Shown here in pieces: positions 8,341 through 16,185 of a stretch of 64,000 nt of DNA. Source of the DNA: Erysipelotrichaceae bacterium (GTDB lineage Bacteria; Bacillota_I; Bacilli_A; Erysipelotrichales; Erysipelotrichaceae); contig JAFRAB010000032.1 in NCBI GenBank assembly GCA_017405675.1, positions 96,319-160,318 of the forward strand, written 5' to 3'. Each line of letters opens with the position of its first letter. Position 1 is the stretch's first letter. The position numbers were made by a program, and so were the translations under genes. The notes under the pieces are model-generated. The model saw nothing but the letters and a program-made list of their open reading frames with translations. It made no database searches and was not told the DNA's origin.

Positions 8341-9552
8341 ATGCATCAGATCATAACAAGCTTACTGGAAACAGATTTATATAAAATCTCAATGGGACAG
8401 GCCATTTATCACCAGTTCAGCGATTACAAAACAACCTGGACCTTCAAATGTCGCAATACTGATGTCTTCTTTACCACTGAAATGGTAGAAGAAATCAGGA
8501 AACAGATTAAATTATACTGCTCATTGCGCTTCAATGAAGACGAACTTGAATATCTCAACAACATCAGATGGATCAAAGGAAGCTATGTCGACTTCCTGAG
8601 ACTGTGGAAACCACGCTATGAGGATTTCCATATTTCAACCGATGATCCAACAGGGCTGGCTCTGGAAGCTACCGGAACATGGCTGAATACTTCCATGTAC
8701 GAGATTCCTACCTTAGCTATCGTAAACGAAGTATACTTCCGCATGGCTTATGATTATGATCAGCTGTTCGCAGATTTCAAGAAGAAACTTGCTGATAAGA
8801 AGGAACGTCTGCTGAATAACTGCAGCATCGGCAACTTCTCTGAATTCGGTTTAAGAAGAAGACTTTCTGCTGAAGCACAGGATCTCGCTGTCAGAGAACT
8901 GAAAGATGTAAAATGGGGAATCTGCGGATCTAACTGCGTAGGTACTTCCAACATCTATCTGGCCAAGAAATACAATCTCACCCCTGTCGGAACAATGGCT
9001 CATGAATGGATCATGTGCGTAGGCCAGGGCAATCACAAGAATAATCCTGCCTACTCAAACTACTTTGCTCTGGAAGCCTGGGTCAAGGAATACGGTGTTC
9101 TTAACGGTACAGCCTTAACTGATACCATTACAACAGAATGCTTCTTAAGAGATTTTAATCTTACATACGCTACCCTGTTCTCCGGTGTCAGACATGACAG
9201 CGGCGATCCGATTGAATGGGGCGAAAAGATGATTAAGCACTATGAAAAACTCGGCATCAATCCAAAGAATAAGACTCTGTTATTCTCAGACAGTCTGAAC
9301 TTTGACAAGGCTTCTGGCATTTATCAGCATTTCATGGGCAGATGCCAGGTTGCCTTCGGTATCGGCACATACATCTCCAACGACACTTCTGTCAGACCTC
9401 TTAACATCGTCATGAAGGTCACAAGATGCAATGGACAGGATGTTGCCAAGATTTCCGACGTTGACGGCAAGGGCATGTGCAAGAATCAGGATTATGTAGA
9501 TTACTTACAGAGAAGCATTAACTGGAGATTACAGAATGAGGTGAGCAAATAA
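8341..9552 (+). CDS. pncB: Nicotinate phosphoribosyltransferase
   Basis: This 403-residue enzyme couples nicotinate and PRPP, with ATP, to nicotinate mononucleotide, the entry step of the Preiss-Handler pathway. Diagnostic segments are ETDLYKISM at the N-terminus, the phosphorylatable-His region GTMAHEW, and the PRPP/phosphate region FSGVRHDSGDP. Length is normal for the bacterial family. An AAGGAG site precedes the ATG. Its TAA stop overlaps the nadE ATG by one base (TAATG), which implies translational coupling. Confidence 0.95.
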   Translation: MHQIITSLLETDLYKISMGQAIYHQFSDYKTTWTFKCRNTDVFFTTEMVEEIRKQIKLYCSLRFNEDELEYLNNIRWIKGSYVDFLRLWKPRYEDFHISTDDPTGLALEATGTWLNTSMYEIPTLAIVNEVYFRMAYDYDQLFADFKKKLADKKERLLNNCSIGNFSEFGLRRRLSAEAQDLAVRELKDVKWGICGSNCVGTSNIYLAKKYNLTPVGTMAHEWIMCVGQGNHKNNPAYSNYFALEAWVKEYGVLNGTALTDTITTECFLRDFNLTYATLFSGVRHDSGDPIEWGEKMIKHYEKLGINPKNKTLLFSDSLNFDKASGIYQHFMGRCQVAFGIGTYISNDTSVRPLNIVMKVTRCNGQDVAKISDVDGKGMCKNQDYVDYLQRSINWRLQNEVSK

Positions 9553-10628
9553 TGTTTGATGCAGTAAAGGAAAGAGACAATATCGTCCGGTTTGTCAGAG
9601 ACTATTACCGGAAAAACCACCTGAAAGGTGCTGTATTGGGCATCTCAGGCGGTAAGGACTCAGGCGTTGTAGCCGGTCTGTTATGCGAAGCCATCGGTGC
9701 TGAGAATGTTGTGGGCATTACCATGCCTTGCCATTCAAAATCACGCGATGCTGCCGATGCTCAGCTGGTTGCTGAAAAATTCGGTTTTGAAATGCTGAAC
9801 ATTGATCTGACTGATACTTTTGACAGTTTTATCAACCAGATTGACAAACTTGGAACATTCACAGACGAACAAAAAAAGAACGCTGACATAAATCTCAAAC
9901 CACGTTTAAGAATGGCTACCTGCTATTACATGGCAGCCCTGCTGTCAGCTACCAAAGGCGGCGCATATCTGGTACCTGGTACCAGCAATCTGGCCGAATT
10001 ATTCCTCGGTTACTTCACCAAGTTCGGTGACAGTGCCCATGACTTTGAACTGATCTCACATCTGACCGTTGAAGAAGTAATCAAAGTCGGTGAAGTAGTC
10101 GGTGTTCCGCCAAAAGTACTTTACAGAACTCCTGATGATGGTCTGTCCGGACAGTCAGATGAGGAAAAGATGGGAGTCAGATATGCTGACGCAGCCAAGA
10201 TCATCCGCGGATACGGTGATCTGGGTGAAGAAGAATACAACAAGATCATGAAACTGCATAACGGTTCACTCCACAAGTTCAAAATGCCTCATCCTGAACG
10301 GATCAGCGTAAAAACATATCCTCAGACTGATAATCAGCCTTGCTGGCTGTTTACCCTGGACCCTGAAAATCCTCTTGATCAGGAAGGCAGTTTCGACTGG
10401 CGCTACCATGTCGATGGAAAACATTGGGTAAAAGGTTATACCGCTGAAGAATTCACTAATAAGTATTCACTGGAAAAAATCATTATGTTAATGAACAGTG
10501 AGATCAGCATTCATAAATACTATACTGATCAGTATCAGCAGTATCCTGATGTCACTCTGTTTGACAAAGATAACTGTGAATACGACGAACCTCTCTATCT
10601 TGATGAAATAAAGGAAATATTTGAATGA
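9552..10628 (+). CDS. nadE: NAD+ synthetase with a C-terminal extension
   Basis: This 358-residue enzyme amidates nicotinate adenine dinucleotide to NAD+. The N-type ATP pyrophosphatase loop SGGKDSG is at 32-38. The segments VPGTSNLAE, GYFTKFGD and LSGQSDEEKMGVRYADA are the family's deamido-NAD-binding parts. There is no glutaminase domain, so ammonia should be the nitrogen donor. Ammonia-dependent NadE proteins are usually ~245-275 residues. Here about 100 further residues (259-358), rich in aromatic and acidic residues, follow the core, and I cannot assign a function to them. The gene overlaps pncB by one base and nadD by four. Confidence 0.93.
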   Translation: MFDAVKERDNIVRFVRDYYRKNHLKGAVLGISGGKDSGVVAGLLCEAIGAENVVGITMPCHSKSRDAADAQLVAEKFGFEMLNIDLTDTFDSFINQIDKLGTFTDEQKKNADINLKPRLRMATCYYMAALLSATKGGAYLVPGTSNLAELFLGYFTKFGDSAHDFELISHLTVEEVIKVGEVVGVPPKVLYRTPDDGLSGQSDEEKMGVRYADAAKIIRGYGDLGEEEYNKIMKLHNGSLHKFKMPHPERISVKTYPQTDNQPCWLFTLDPENPLDQEGSFDWRYHVDGKHWVKGYTAEEFTNKYSLEKIIMLMNSEISIHKYYTDQYQQYPDVTLFDKDNCEYDEPLYLDEIKEIFE

Positions 10629-11185
10629 GAATCGGCGTATACTGCGGCTCATTCAACCCGGTACATAAAGGTCACATAAAAATAGTCAGAGAAGTTCTGA
10701 AAAAGGATCTGGCTGACAAAGTACTGATCGTTCCAACAGGTAATTACTGGGACAAGCAGAACCTGCCCCCTGTTGTCCATCGCATAAAAATGCTGCGTTA
10801 TTTTGAAAACGAACGCATAATAATCGACGATGTTCACAATGATATTCAATATACCTATCAGCTCTTCCGTGCCTTAAAAGAAGAACATCCTGAAGATCAG
10901 TTCATACTTATTATCGGACGGGACAATATTCCGACATTTGACCGCTGGAAAGAGTATAAGGAACTGCTGCAGTACGATTTCATAATCATACCGCGTGAAG
11001 ATATCGATTCTGATGATCTCGAGAGTTTGATGAAAGGATACGGGAAAAGCAATTACACTATCCTGCCAGTTAGAAACATTAACTTCAGTTCTTCATTCAT
11101 CAGGCAGAACATTGATGACTATGAAAAGATAAGATATTGTACTGATAAGAGAGTTTACAATTATATGAAAAAACATGTACTGTGA
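10625..11185 (+). CDS. nadD: Nicotinate-nucleotide adenylyltransferase
   Basis: This 186-residue nucleotidyltransferase converts nicotinate mononucleotide and ATP to nicotinate adenine dinucleotide, the substrate of NadE. The ATP-binding GSFNPVHKGH (HxGH type) is at the N-terminus and the C-terminal INFSSSFIRQNI corresponds to the ISSTxIR motif. It overlaps nadE by ATGA. It is the last gene of the salvage operon; its stop codon falls in the loop of the terminator hairpin. Operon order is regulator, amidase, phosphoribosyltransferase, synthetase, adenylyltransferase, a full route from nicotinamide to NAD. Confidence 0.93.
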   Translation: MRIGVYCGSFNPVHKGHIKIVREVLKKDLADKVLIVPTGNYWDKQNLPPVVHRIKMLRYFENERIIIDDVHNDIQYTYQLFRALKEEHPEDQFILIIGRDNIPTFDRWKEYKELLQYDFIIIPREDIDSDDLESLMKGYGKSNYTILPVRNINFSSSFIRQNIDDYEKIRYCTDKRVYNYMKKHVL

Positions 11186-11197
11186 AGTACATGTTTT
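11170..11197. terminator. Bidirectional terminator between nadD and the XRE gene
   Basis: A perfect 12-bp stem (AAAACATGTACT/AGTACATGTTTT) has loop GTGA, which holds the nadD TGA. The XRE gene stop on the minus strand begins at the next base, so one hairpin serves both convergent genes. Confidence 0.8.
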
Positions 11198-12253
11198 CTA
11201 TTCCAGTCCTAACTTCTGACATAGCATTTTTAGTGTATTTGGCTCTTCACGATCAGGCCAGCTGTATGTTGAATCAGGATGCTGAACAGGAATTATCTCT
11301 GCCTTATCCTCTTTTATTCCATAGAATTTAAATACATCTCTGATGCTTTCAATGCTGGTCGCAGAACTGCTCATCAGGAAATCCATACTATCTGTTTTCT
11401 TTTCCGTTACATAACATCTGTAACTGTGAGCATCCAGTGTCCATACATATACATAAAGATGTTCCCGCCTGCGTAAATCAAGGCTTTCAGCCTGAACAGA
11501 CAGCATCTGAATACAGTAAATTCTGTTAAGATCAGAGAAATTGAAATAATTCATGTATTCATTAATGCCTTTTAGATTTTTCCATGGGGCATCGTATTCT
11601 CTGCCCATAATAACCAGACGGTCAGAATCGACAGAAATATCAAAACTGCCTTTACGGGTTTCTATGTGCCGGTGATCAGCACGTGCTCTATCCACTGAAT
11701 TCCTTGGATCAAGGTAATAATAGTTAATAAGCTGTATCTGTCTGAATATGGTTTGCTTCTCCTGAGAAGTCAGTTTTATCTGACTACCATCAGCAGAATA
11801 CAGTTTAATATCCACAAGATCACTGTCTCCCAGTGAAGCAAACGGCATGATGGAACTGACCGGTACAAACTCCTGTTTTACAAGTTCAGCAGTATTATAT
11901 CTGTCCTGCAGCCAAACTCCAATCATAAAAGCCACAACAATACCAAAGGCATATAGAATAATATGATATTTCTTTCTTTCCTTTCTGATAGACTGCCGGG
12001 AATAATCAATTATCCGACTGGCAGTATCTTTTTCAGTATCTGAAGTGTCACTTCCATTAAGAAGAGATGATATATCTGTATCCAGTATTTCAGCCAGTTC
12101 ACTTAACAGGGATACATCAGGCATGTTAAGACCATTTTCCCAGCGGGAAACGCTTTTATTGGTGACACTCAACCTGTCAGCTAACTGCTGCTGCGTCATG
12201 TTAAGCTGTTTCCTTTTCTCAGCTATGTATCTGCCAATCTTTTCCTGGTCCAT
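11198..12253 (-). CDS. XRE-family HTH protein with one membrane segment
   Basis: This is a 351-residue protein. An N-terminal lambda-repressor-like HTH (about residues 4-60, with MTQQQLADRLSVTNKSVSRWENG) is followed by a charged linker and a single transmembrane helix at about 97-115. An extracytoplasmic ~235-residue domain with no family I recognise follows. The layout suggests a membrane-tethered regulator that senses an outside signal. I start it at the ATG at 12253 (MDQEK), since AAGGAAGG lies 7 bases upstream; the longer frame has no such site. It is monocistronic, convergent with nadD. The target genes are unknown. Confidence 0.8.
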   Translation of the reverse strand: MDQEKIGRYIAEKRKQLNMTQQQLADRLSVTNKSVSRWENGLNMPDVSLLSELAEILDTDISSLLNGSDTSDTEKDTASRIIDYSRQSIRKERKKYHIILYAFGIVVAFMIGVWLQDRYNTAELVKQEFVPVSSIMPFASLGDSDLVDIKLYSADGSQIKLTSQEKQTIFRQIQLINYYYLDPRNSVDRARADHRHIETRKGSFDISVDSDRLVIMGREYDAPWKNLKGINEYMNYFNFSDLNRIYCIQMLSVQAESLDLRRREHLYVYVWTLDAHSYRCYVTEKKTDSMDFLMSSSATSIESIRDVFKFYGIKEDKAEIIPVQHPDSTYSWPDREEPNTLKMLCQKLGLE

Positions 12254-12328
12254 GTTAACTTCCTTCCTTATCTGCAATATAGCATATTTTTATATGTATG
12301 TATTGGACACAGGACTAGAATCACCAAA

Positions 12329-12352
12329 AAACTGCTGATTTAACAGCAGTTT
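12329..12352 (-). terminator. Terminator of the tyrosine-phosphatase gene
   Basis: The stem AAACTGCTG/CAGCAGTTT (loop of 6) is followed on the minus strand by a T run. It overlaps the phosphatase stop codon. Confidence 0.85.
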
Positions 12353-13130
12353 ATTCCAGTATCTGAGCTCTGAAACTGTCAATCAGTTCCTGACTGATGC
12401 CCATCCCTTCAGTAATGAAGTTATCCATGCTTCCATAACCGTCCATAATGGTTTTCAAAGCAGTATTCAGATATTCTTCCTTTGCCAGGAAAACATCTCT
12501 GACCGCACTGCAGTCGGCCTCACTGCGTCCGTTTTCTCTGTACATATGGTAGAAGTACTCGGCTCTTGGACCGTTGACCTCATTTGTCAGCAGATAATCC
12601 TCTCTGATGGTATCTTCATCCACTCCAAGTACAGTTAAAACGAAGGCACTTAACATTCCGCATCTGTCTTTTCCTTCTGAACAGTGCCATAACACACAGC
12701 CGTCACTGTAATCATTTTCCATTACGATACGTAAAGCCTGTCCGAAATGTCTGATACATATCGGTTCACTCATCAGATGTGCATAGGCATTGATCATGTT
12801 ATATTTAGAAGGATCATCCGGTCCTTTTTTCTCTTCGTCTTTTTCATGAGAAATGCCGTCTCTGTTTTCAGCGAAAATATAATTATGAACATATTCCGTG
12901 TTTTCAGGATACCTGTCAGGAGAAAACATTACTTCTCTGACAGATCTCAGATCTACAACCTTCTTTAGCTTCATATCTTCAAGTTTAGCCAGATCATTAT
13001 CACTGGCATTGGAAAGATTGGCGCTTCTGATAAGCTTACCCTTCTTAATTGTTTTGCCATCTTTGGTTACCAGAGAACCCAAGTCCCTGCAGTTTCTGAT
13101 TCCTTCAAATTCAATCTTTCTTTCGTTCAT
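12351..13130 (-). CDS. Tyrosine/dual-specificity protein phosphatase (MptpB/LipA-like)
   Basis: This 259-residue cytosolic protein has the Cys-dependent phosphatase loop HCSEGKDRCG (C-x5-R) around residues 148-157. The N-terminus has the FEGIRNCRDLGSL segment typical of the Y_phosphatase3 group. These enzymes act on phosphotyrosine, phosphoserine or phosphoinositides; the substrate here is not evident. No signal peptide is seen. It is a single-gene unit, with the XRE gene downstream and the small membrane-associated gene at 13290 divergent from it. Confidence 0.87.
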   Translation of the reverse strand: MNERKIEFEGIRNCRDLGSLVTKDGKTIKKGKLIRSANLSNASDNDLAKLEDMKLKKVVDLRSVREVMFSPDRYPENTEYVHNYIFAENRDGISHEKDEEKKGPDDPSKYNMINAYAHLMSEPICIRHFGQALRIVMENDYSDGCVLWHCSEGKDRCGMLSAFVLTVLGVDEDTIREDYLLTNEVNGPRAEYFYHMYRENGRSEADCSAVRDVFLAKEEYLNTALKTIMDGYGSMDNFITEGMGISQELIDSFRAQILE

Positions 13131-13289
13131 ACATCATTTCTCCAAGAATAACAGTATACACTAATACTGCATTATATGCCAAAAAAATAACCTGTCCGTT
13201 TTTTTCACAATCACATAATATTTGACAAATATTAAATATTTTATACCTTAATTGATGCTAAAATATCTATGATGCGGGAGGTGATAATA

Positions 13290-13685
13290 ATGAGAAACAA
13301 ATTGTTAAAATTGGGTGCACTGGTAGGTCTTGGTGTTTACTTATACAAGGAGAACACAGACACTTTTTCAAACCTTTCATATCTGGTGCTGCCAATGTTC
13401 CAGAAAAACGACAAATCTGACCTGGTTTCCTATACCTGGGGAAGCAGAAGCTTTGCCATCATGAAAGGTCCTGTCGGACTGATCTCTTCACTTTATGAAA
13501 CATATCCTACCCAGCAGGGGCTCATCGGGCCGGTATTCTATAACGAGAAATCCAACTGTCTGAACATGGGTATTGTTGATGAAACCCGTAACGAAGGATA
13601 TATTGTCGGATTCTACGGCATGAGCGAACCTGAAGCCATGCTGCTGGCTAAGACATTCAAGATCGTTCCACCAACCCAGGCTTAA
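13290..13685 (+). CDS. Hypothetical protein, 131 aa, N-terminal hydrophobic segment
   Basis: I do not recognise this protein. Residues ~5-18 (KLGALVGLGVYLY) form a short hydrophobic stretch after a basic start, which may tether it to the membrane or act as a weak signal. The rest is soluble-looking and ends with a conserved-looking GFYGMSEPEAMLLAKTF. I chose the ATG at 13290 because GGGAGGTGA ends 6 bases before it; the longer frame would start inside that site. It is a single gene with its own terminator. The 160-base gap to the divergent phosphatase gene is very AT-rich and has a TTGACA at 13222-13227, but no well-spaced -10 box. Confidence 0.7.
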   Translation: MRNKLLKLGALVGLGVYLYKENTDTFSNLSYLVLPMFQKNDKSDLVSYTWGSRSFAIMKGPVGLISSLYETYPTQQGLIGPVFYNEKSNCLNMGIVDETRNEGYIVGFYGMSEPEAMLLAKTFKIVPPTQA

Positions 13686-13708
13686 CTTCACTGAAGTTAA
13701 GCTTTTTT
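13680..13708 (+). terminator. Terminator overlapping the stop of the 131-aa gene
   Basis: GCTTAACTTCA pairs with TGAAGTTAAGC and is followed by six T. The TAA stop (13683-13685) is inside the 5' arm. Confidence 0.85.
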
Positions 13709-13759
13709 ATTTCTTTCAAAATAACATTGGTTTATAATTTTTTTAAGGAGAATTCGGTT

Positions 13760-14965
13760 ATGAAATACGATTTTACTACAATACTTGAAAGATATGGTCA
13801 TGATGCCATCGCCATTGACATGCCTACTGATTATGTTGGTAATTATGGCAAGGTTAAAAGAGAAGAAGGCTTTGATGTGATCCCTATGTGGATTGCTGAC
13901 ATGAACTTCCCAGTTGCTCCGTCAATTCAGGAAGCCATAATTGCCAGAGCACAGCATCCAACCTTTGGTTATTATATGCCTAGAAAAGAATACTTCCAGT
14001 CAATCAAGGACTGGCTGAAAAATCATCACGGTCTGGATGTAGAGACTGAAAACATCGGTTACGAAAACGGTGTACTTGGCGGTGTTGCCAACGCCTGCAA
14101 TGTTCTGCTGTCAAAAGGTGACAGCATTCTGCTGCATTCCCCTACCTATGTCGGCTTTACAGGTGTACTGAGCAATGCAGGTTACCGCATCGTTCACTCC
14201 AAACTGATCAATGACGGCAATACATGGACCATGGACTATGAAGACATGGAAAAGAAAATCGTTGAAAACAAGATAAAACTGGCCATCATCTGCAACCCTC
14301 ACAACCCAAGCGGCCGTGTCTGGACCAAGGAAGAACTCACCAAGGCCATGGAAATCTTCGAAAGACAGGGCATTTATGTAATATCCGACGAAATCTGGGC
14401 TGACATCGTTTTAAACGGAAATGTTCAGACACCAACACGGACTGTAAGTGAATATGCCAGAGAACATACCATAACCCTGTATGCTCCTAGCAAGACTTTC
14501 TCACTGGCTGGCCTGATTGGTGCCTATCATGTCATCTTCAACAAATGGCTTAAGGGCAGAATGGAAAAAGAAGAGTCCCTGACCCACTACAACTCTCAGA
14601 ATGTTCTGTCAATGCATGCACTGATTGGCGCTTACAGCCATGAAGGAGAAGAATGGGCTAAGGAACTTAATGAAGTATTATCAGGAAATGTCAATTATGC
14701 CTGTGACTTCATTAATAAAAACTTACCTGGTGTAAAAGTTATCAAACCTGAAGGAACTTACATGCTGTTTATTGACTGCGAGGATTACTGTAAGGAGCAT
14801 AACTGCACTCTTGATGACGTCTTCTACAAAGGCTGGCAGTATGGTGTTTACTGGCAGGACGGCCGTCCGTTCCACGGTGAATACAACATCAGAATCAACC
14901 TTGCCCTGCCATTAAGCAGAGTCCAGGAAGCATTCGACAGACTGCAGAAATACGTATTTAAATAA
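13760..14965 (+). CDS. patB: PatB/MalY-type aminotransferase (C-S beta-lyase)
   Basis: This 401-residue class I/II PLP enzyme probably cleaves cystathionine or other cysteine S-conjugates to pyruvate, ammonia and a thiol. The PLP lysine lies in APSKTFSLAG, and CNPHNPSGRVW and ISDEIWADIV are the family's cofactor-binding parts. The N-terminus (RYGHDAIAIDMP, then PMWIADMNF) matches the MalY/PatB subgroup rather than ordinary transaminases. I use the ATG at 13760 because AAGGAG lies 9 bases upstream. The gene stands alone between two terminators. Confidence 0.87.
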   Translation: MKYDFTTILERYGHDAIAIDMPTDYVGNYGKVKREEGFDVIPMWIADMNFPVAPSIQEAIIARAQHPTFGYYMPRKEYFQSIKDWLKNHHGLDVETENIGYENGVLGGVANACNVLLSKGDSILLHSPTYVGFTGVLSNAGYRIVHSKLINDGNTWTMDYEDMEKKIVENKIKLAIICNPHNPSGRVWTKEELTKAMEIFERQGIYVISDEIWADIVLNGNVQTPTRTVSEYAREHTITLYAPSKTFSLAGLIGAYHVIFNKWLKGRMEKEESLTHYNSQNVLSMHALIGAYSHEGEEWAKELNEVLSGNVNYACDFINKNLPGVKVIKPEGTYMLFIDCEDYCKEHNCTLDDVFYKGWQYGVYWQDGRPFHGEYNIRINLALPLSRVQEAFDRLQKYVFK

Positions 14966-14972
14966 ACCACAA

Positions 14973-14999
14973 GAAAAAGGGATCGCTCCCTTTTTTCTT
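14973..14999 (+). terminator. Terminator of patB
   Basis: AAAAAGGGA/TCCCTTTTT with loop TCGC is followed by T-rich sequence. The A run on the other side could let it also act on the minus strand, though the convergent acpS stop lies to its right. Confidence 0.85.
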
Positions 15000-15006
15000 C
15001 TGTTAA

Positions 15007-15381
15007 TTACTGCTGAGCAATTACGAATGCTGTAGCGCTGTCACCTTCTGAGGTGATGCTCAGCATCAGGGTCTTAACACCCTTGCTGTCTAAAACTGCC
15101 TGAATTTCTTCGTTTGGCTTGATATAGACAAGTTTGTTTTCATCAAAGAGAATTTCGACCTGCTTGTATTCAAAGTCTGCAGTGTTCATGAAGTGTTCCA
15201 AAACCTTCTTTACTGCCTGCTTGGCAGCGAAATGGCGTGCATATGTATCAAGCAGAGAACTTCTGGACTGAGCCCGTCTCTGTTCCTCTTCTGTGAAAAT
15301 GTCGTCTACATACTGCTGATTATGAAGAAATCTTTCAACGTTGCTGATAGTTACTGTATCAATACCAATACTGATTACCAT
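15007..15381 (-). CDS. acpS: Holo-(acyl-carrier-protein) synthase, divergent
   Basis: This 124-residue enzyme transfers 4'-phosphopantetheine from CoA to acyl carrier protein. The N-terminal IGIDTVTISNVERF has the metal-binding Asp (D8). RHFAAKQAVKK corresponds to the family motif RFAAKEAFSKA, and ITSEGDSATAFVIA to SITHxxxYAxAxV. In Bacillus subtilis AcpS the Glu of AAKEA (E58) is a metal ligand. Here it is Gln (Q55, codon CAG), and the usual GKP motif is also absent. Length is normal. Either it works with altered metal coordination, or another transferase does the job. It stands alone on the minus strand. Confidence 0.82.
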   Translation of the reverse strand: MVISIGIDTVTISNVERFLHNQQYVDDIFTEEEQRRAQSRSSLLDTYARHFAAKQAVKKVLEHFMNTADFEYKQVEILFDENKLVYIKPNEEIQAVLDSKGVKTLMLSITSEGDSATAFVIAQQ

Positions 15382-15485
15382 ATCTTTACCTCTTCTTTCG
15401 TCACATTCTATTTTAGCAAGATTTCATGCAATCTTCCATATTTAGATATATAATATAATTAAATATAAATGGAGGCAACAATAAT

Positions 15486-16121
15486 ATGGGATTAAAGGAA
15501 AAATTAGAAGAAATCAAAAAGAATATCTCTGATACAGCCGAAAAAGCTGAAGAAGGCGTAAAGAGAACAACTACTTCAATGGTAGATTCTATCAAGAACG
15601 TAGCCAACGATGTAAAGGAAAAAGCTGAAGAAGTTAAGACAGCAGTTGAAAGACCAAAATCAATGGTTGATTCTGCTGTGACTCGGACTGTTCAGCCAAA
15701 ACAGCCTGAAAGACCAAAGAGCATGGTTGACAGCATTGTTTCTCAGCCTAAGGAAGCACCTAAGACTGAGCCTGAATACACAGAAGTCAATCTGCTTGAC
15801 GTTGCAAAGAACGTTATCAGAGGCGACTGGGGCAACGGTGATGACAGATACAACAGACTGACTGCTGCCGGTTATGACTACAATACAGTACAGACTCTGG
15901 TAAACGATCTGCTGGCTGGCAGAGCACCTACAGTTCCTACAACTGCTAAGATTCCTGTAAAGAAAGAAGAACCAAAACCAGCTTTAAAGGATATCGTAAC
16001 AGTAGCCAAGGAAGTTATCAGAGGCGACTGGGGCAACGGTGATGACAGATATAACAGGCTGACTGCTGCCGGTTATGATTACTATGCTGTACAGGCAAAG
16101 GTTAACGAACTTCTCAAATAA
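15486..16121 (+). CDS. Protein with two Cpl-7 cell-wall-binding repeats and no enzyme domain
   Basis: This 211-residue protein begins with an amphipathic, charged helical region (residues 1-55, possible coiled coil). A Pro/Lys-rich linker follows with RPKSMVDS twice (56-63 and 76-83) and the related TSMVDS at 30-35. Two Cpl-7-type repeats come next, at ~105-143 and ~172-210, each with VIRGDWGNGDDRYNRLTAAGYDY. Cpl-7 modules normally sit C-terminal to a phage or bacterial muramidase and bind muropeptide. Here there is no catalytic domain and no visible signal peptide. GGAGG lies ~10 bases upstream of the ATG. It has its own terminator. Its role is unknown. Confidence 0.8.
   Translation: MGLKEKLEEIKKNISDTAEKAEEGVKRTTTSMVDSIKNVANDVKEKAEEVKTAVERPKSMVDSAVTRTVQPKQPERPKSMVDSIVSQPKEAPKTEPEYTEVNLLDVAKNVIRGDWGNGDDRYNRLTAAGYDYNTVQTLVNDLLAGRAPTVPTTAKIPVKKEEPKPALKDIVTVAKEVIRGDWGNGDDRYNRLTAAGYDYYAVQAKVNELLK
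15813..15850 (+). repeat. 38-bp exact direct repeat, copy 1 (Cpl-7 module)
   Basis: These bases are identical to 16014-16051 and encode the VIRGDWGNGDDRY core of the first Cpl-7 module. The flanks diverge only slightly over ~110 bases, so the duplication is recent or under gene conversion. Confidence 0.9.
16014..16051 (+). repeat. 38-bp exact direct repeat, copy 2 (Cpl-7 module)
   Basis: This is the second copy, 201 bases (67 codons) downstream of the first and in the same reading frame. Confidence 0.9.
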
Positions 16122-16134
16122 TCAGTGAAAAGTC

Positions 16135-16160
16135 AGAGCCATATATTGATGGCTCTTTTC
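16135..16160 (+). terminator. Terminator of the Cpl-7 gene
   Basis: AGAGCCAT/ATGGCTCT with a 6-base loop is followed by TTTTC. The traX promoter lies immediately after it. Confidence 0.85.
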
Positions 16161-16173
16161 TTATCCTCTGTTA

Positions 16174-16179
16174 TATAAT
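16174..16179 (+). promoter_or_regulatory. -10 box placing the transcript start at the traX ATG (leaderless)
   Basis: TATAAT ends seven bases before the traX ATG (16186), so transcription should begin at or next to the start codon. No Shine-Dalgarno sequence lies between. No clear -35 box is seen at the normal spacing. Confidence 0.5.
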
Positions 16180-16185
16180 AATGAC

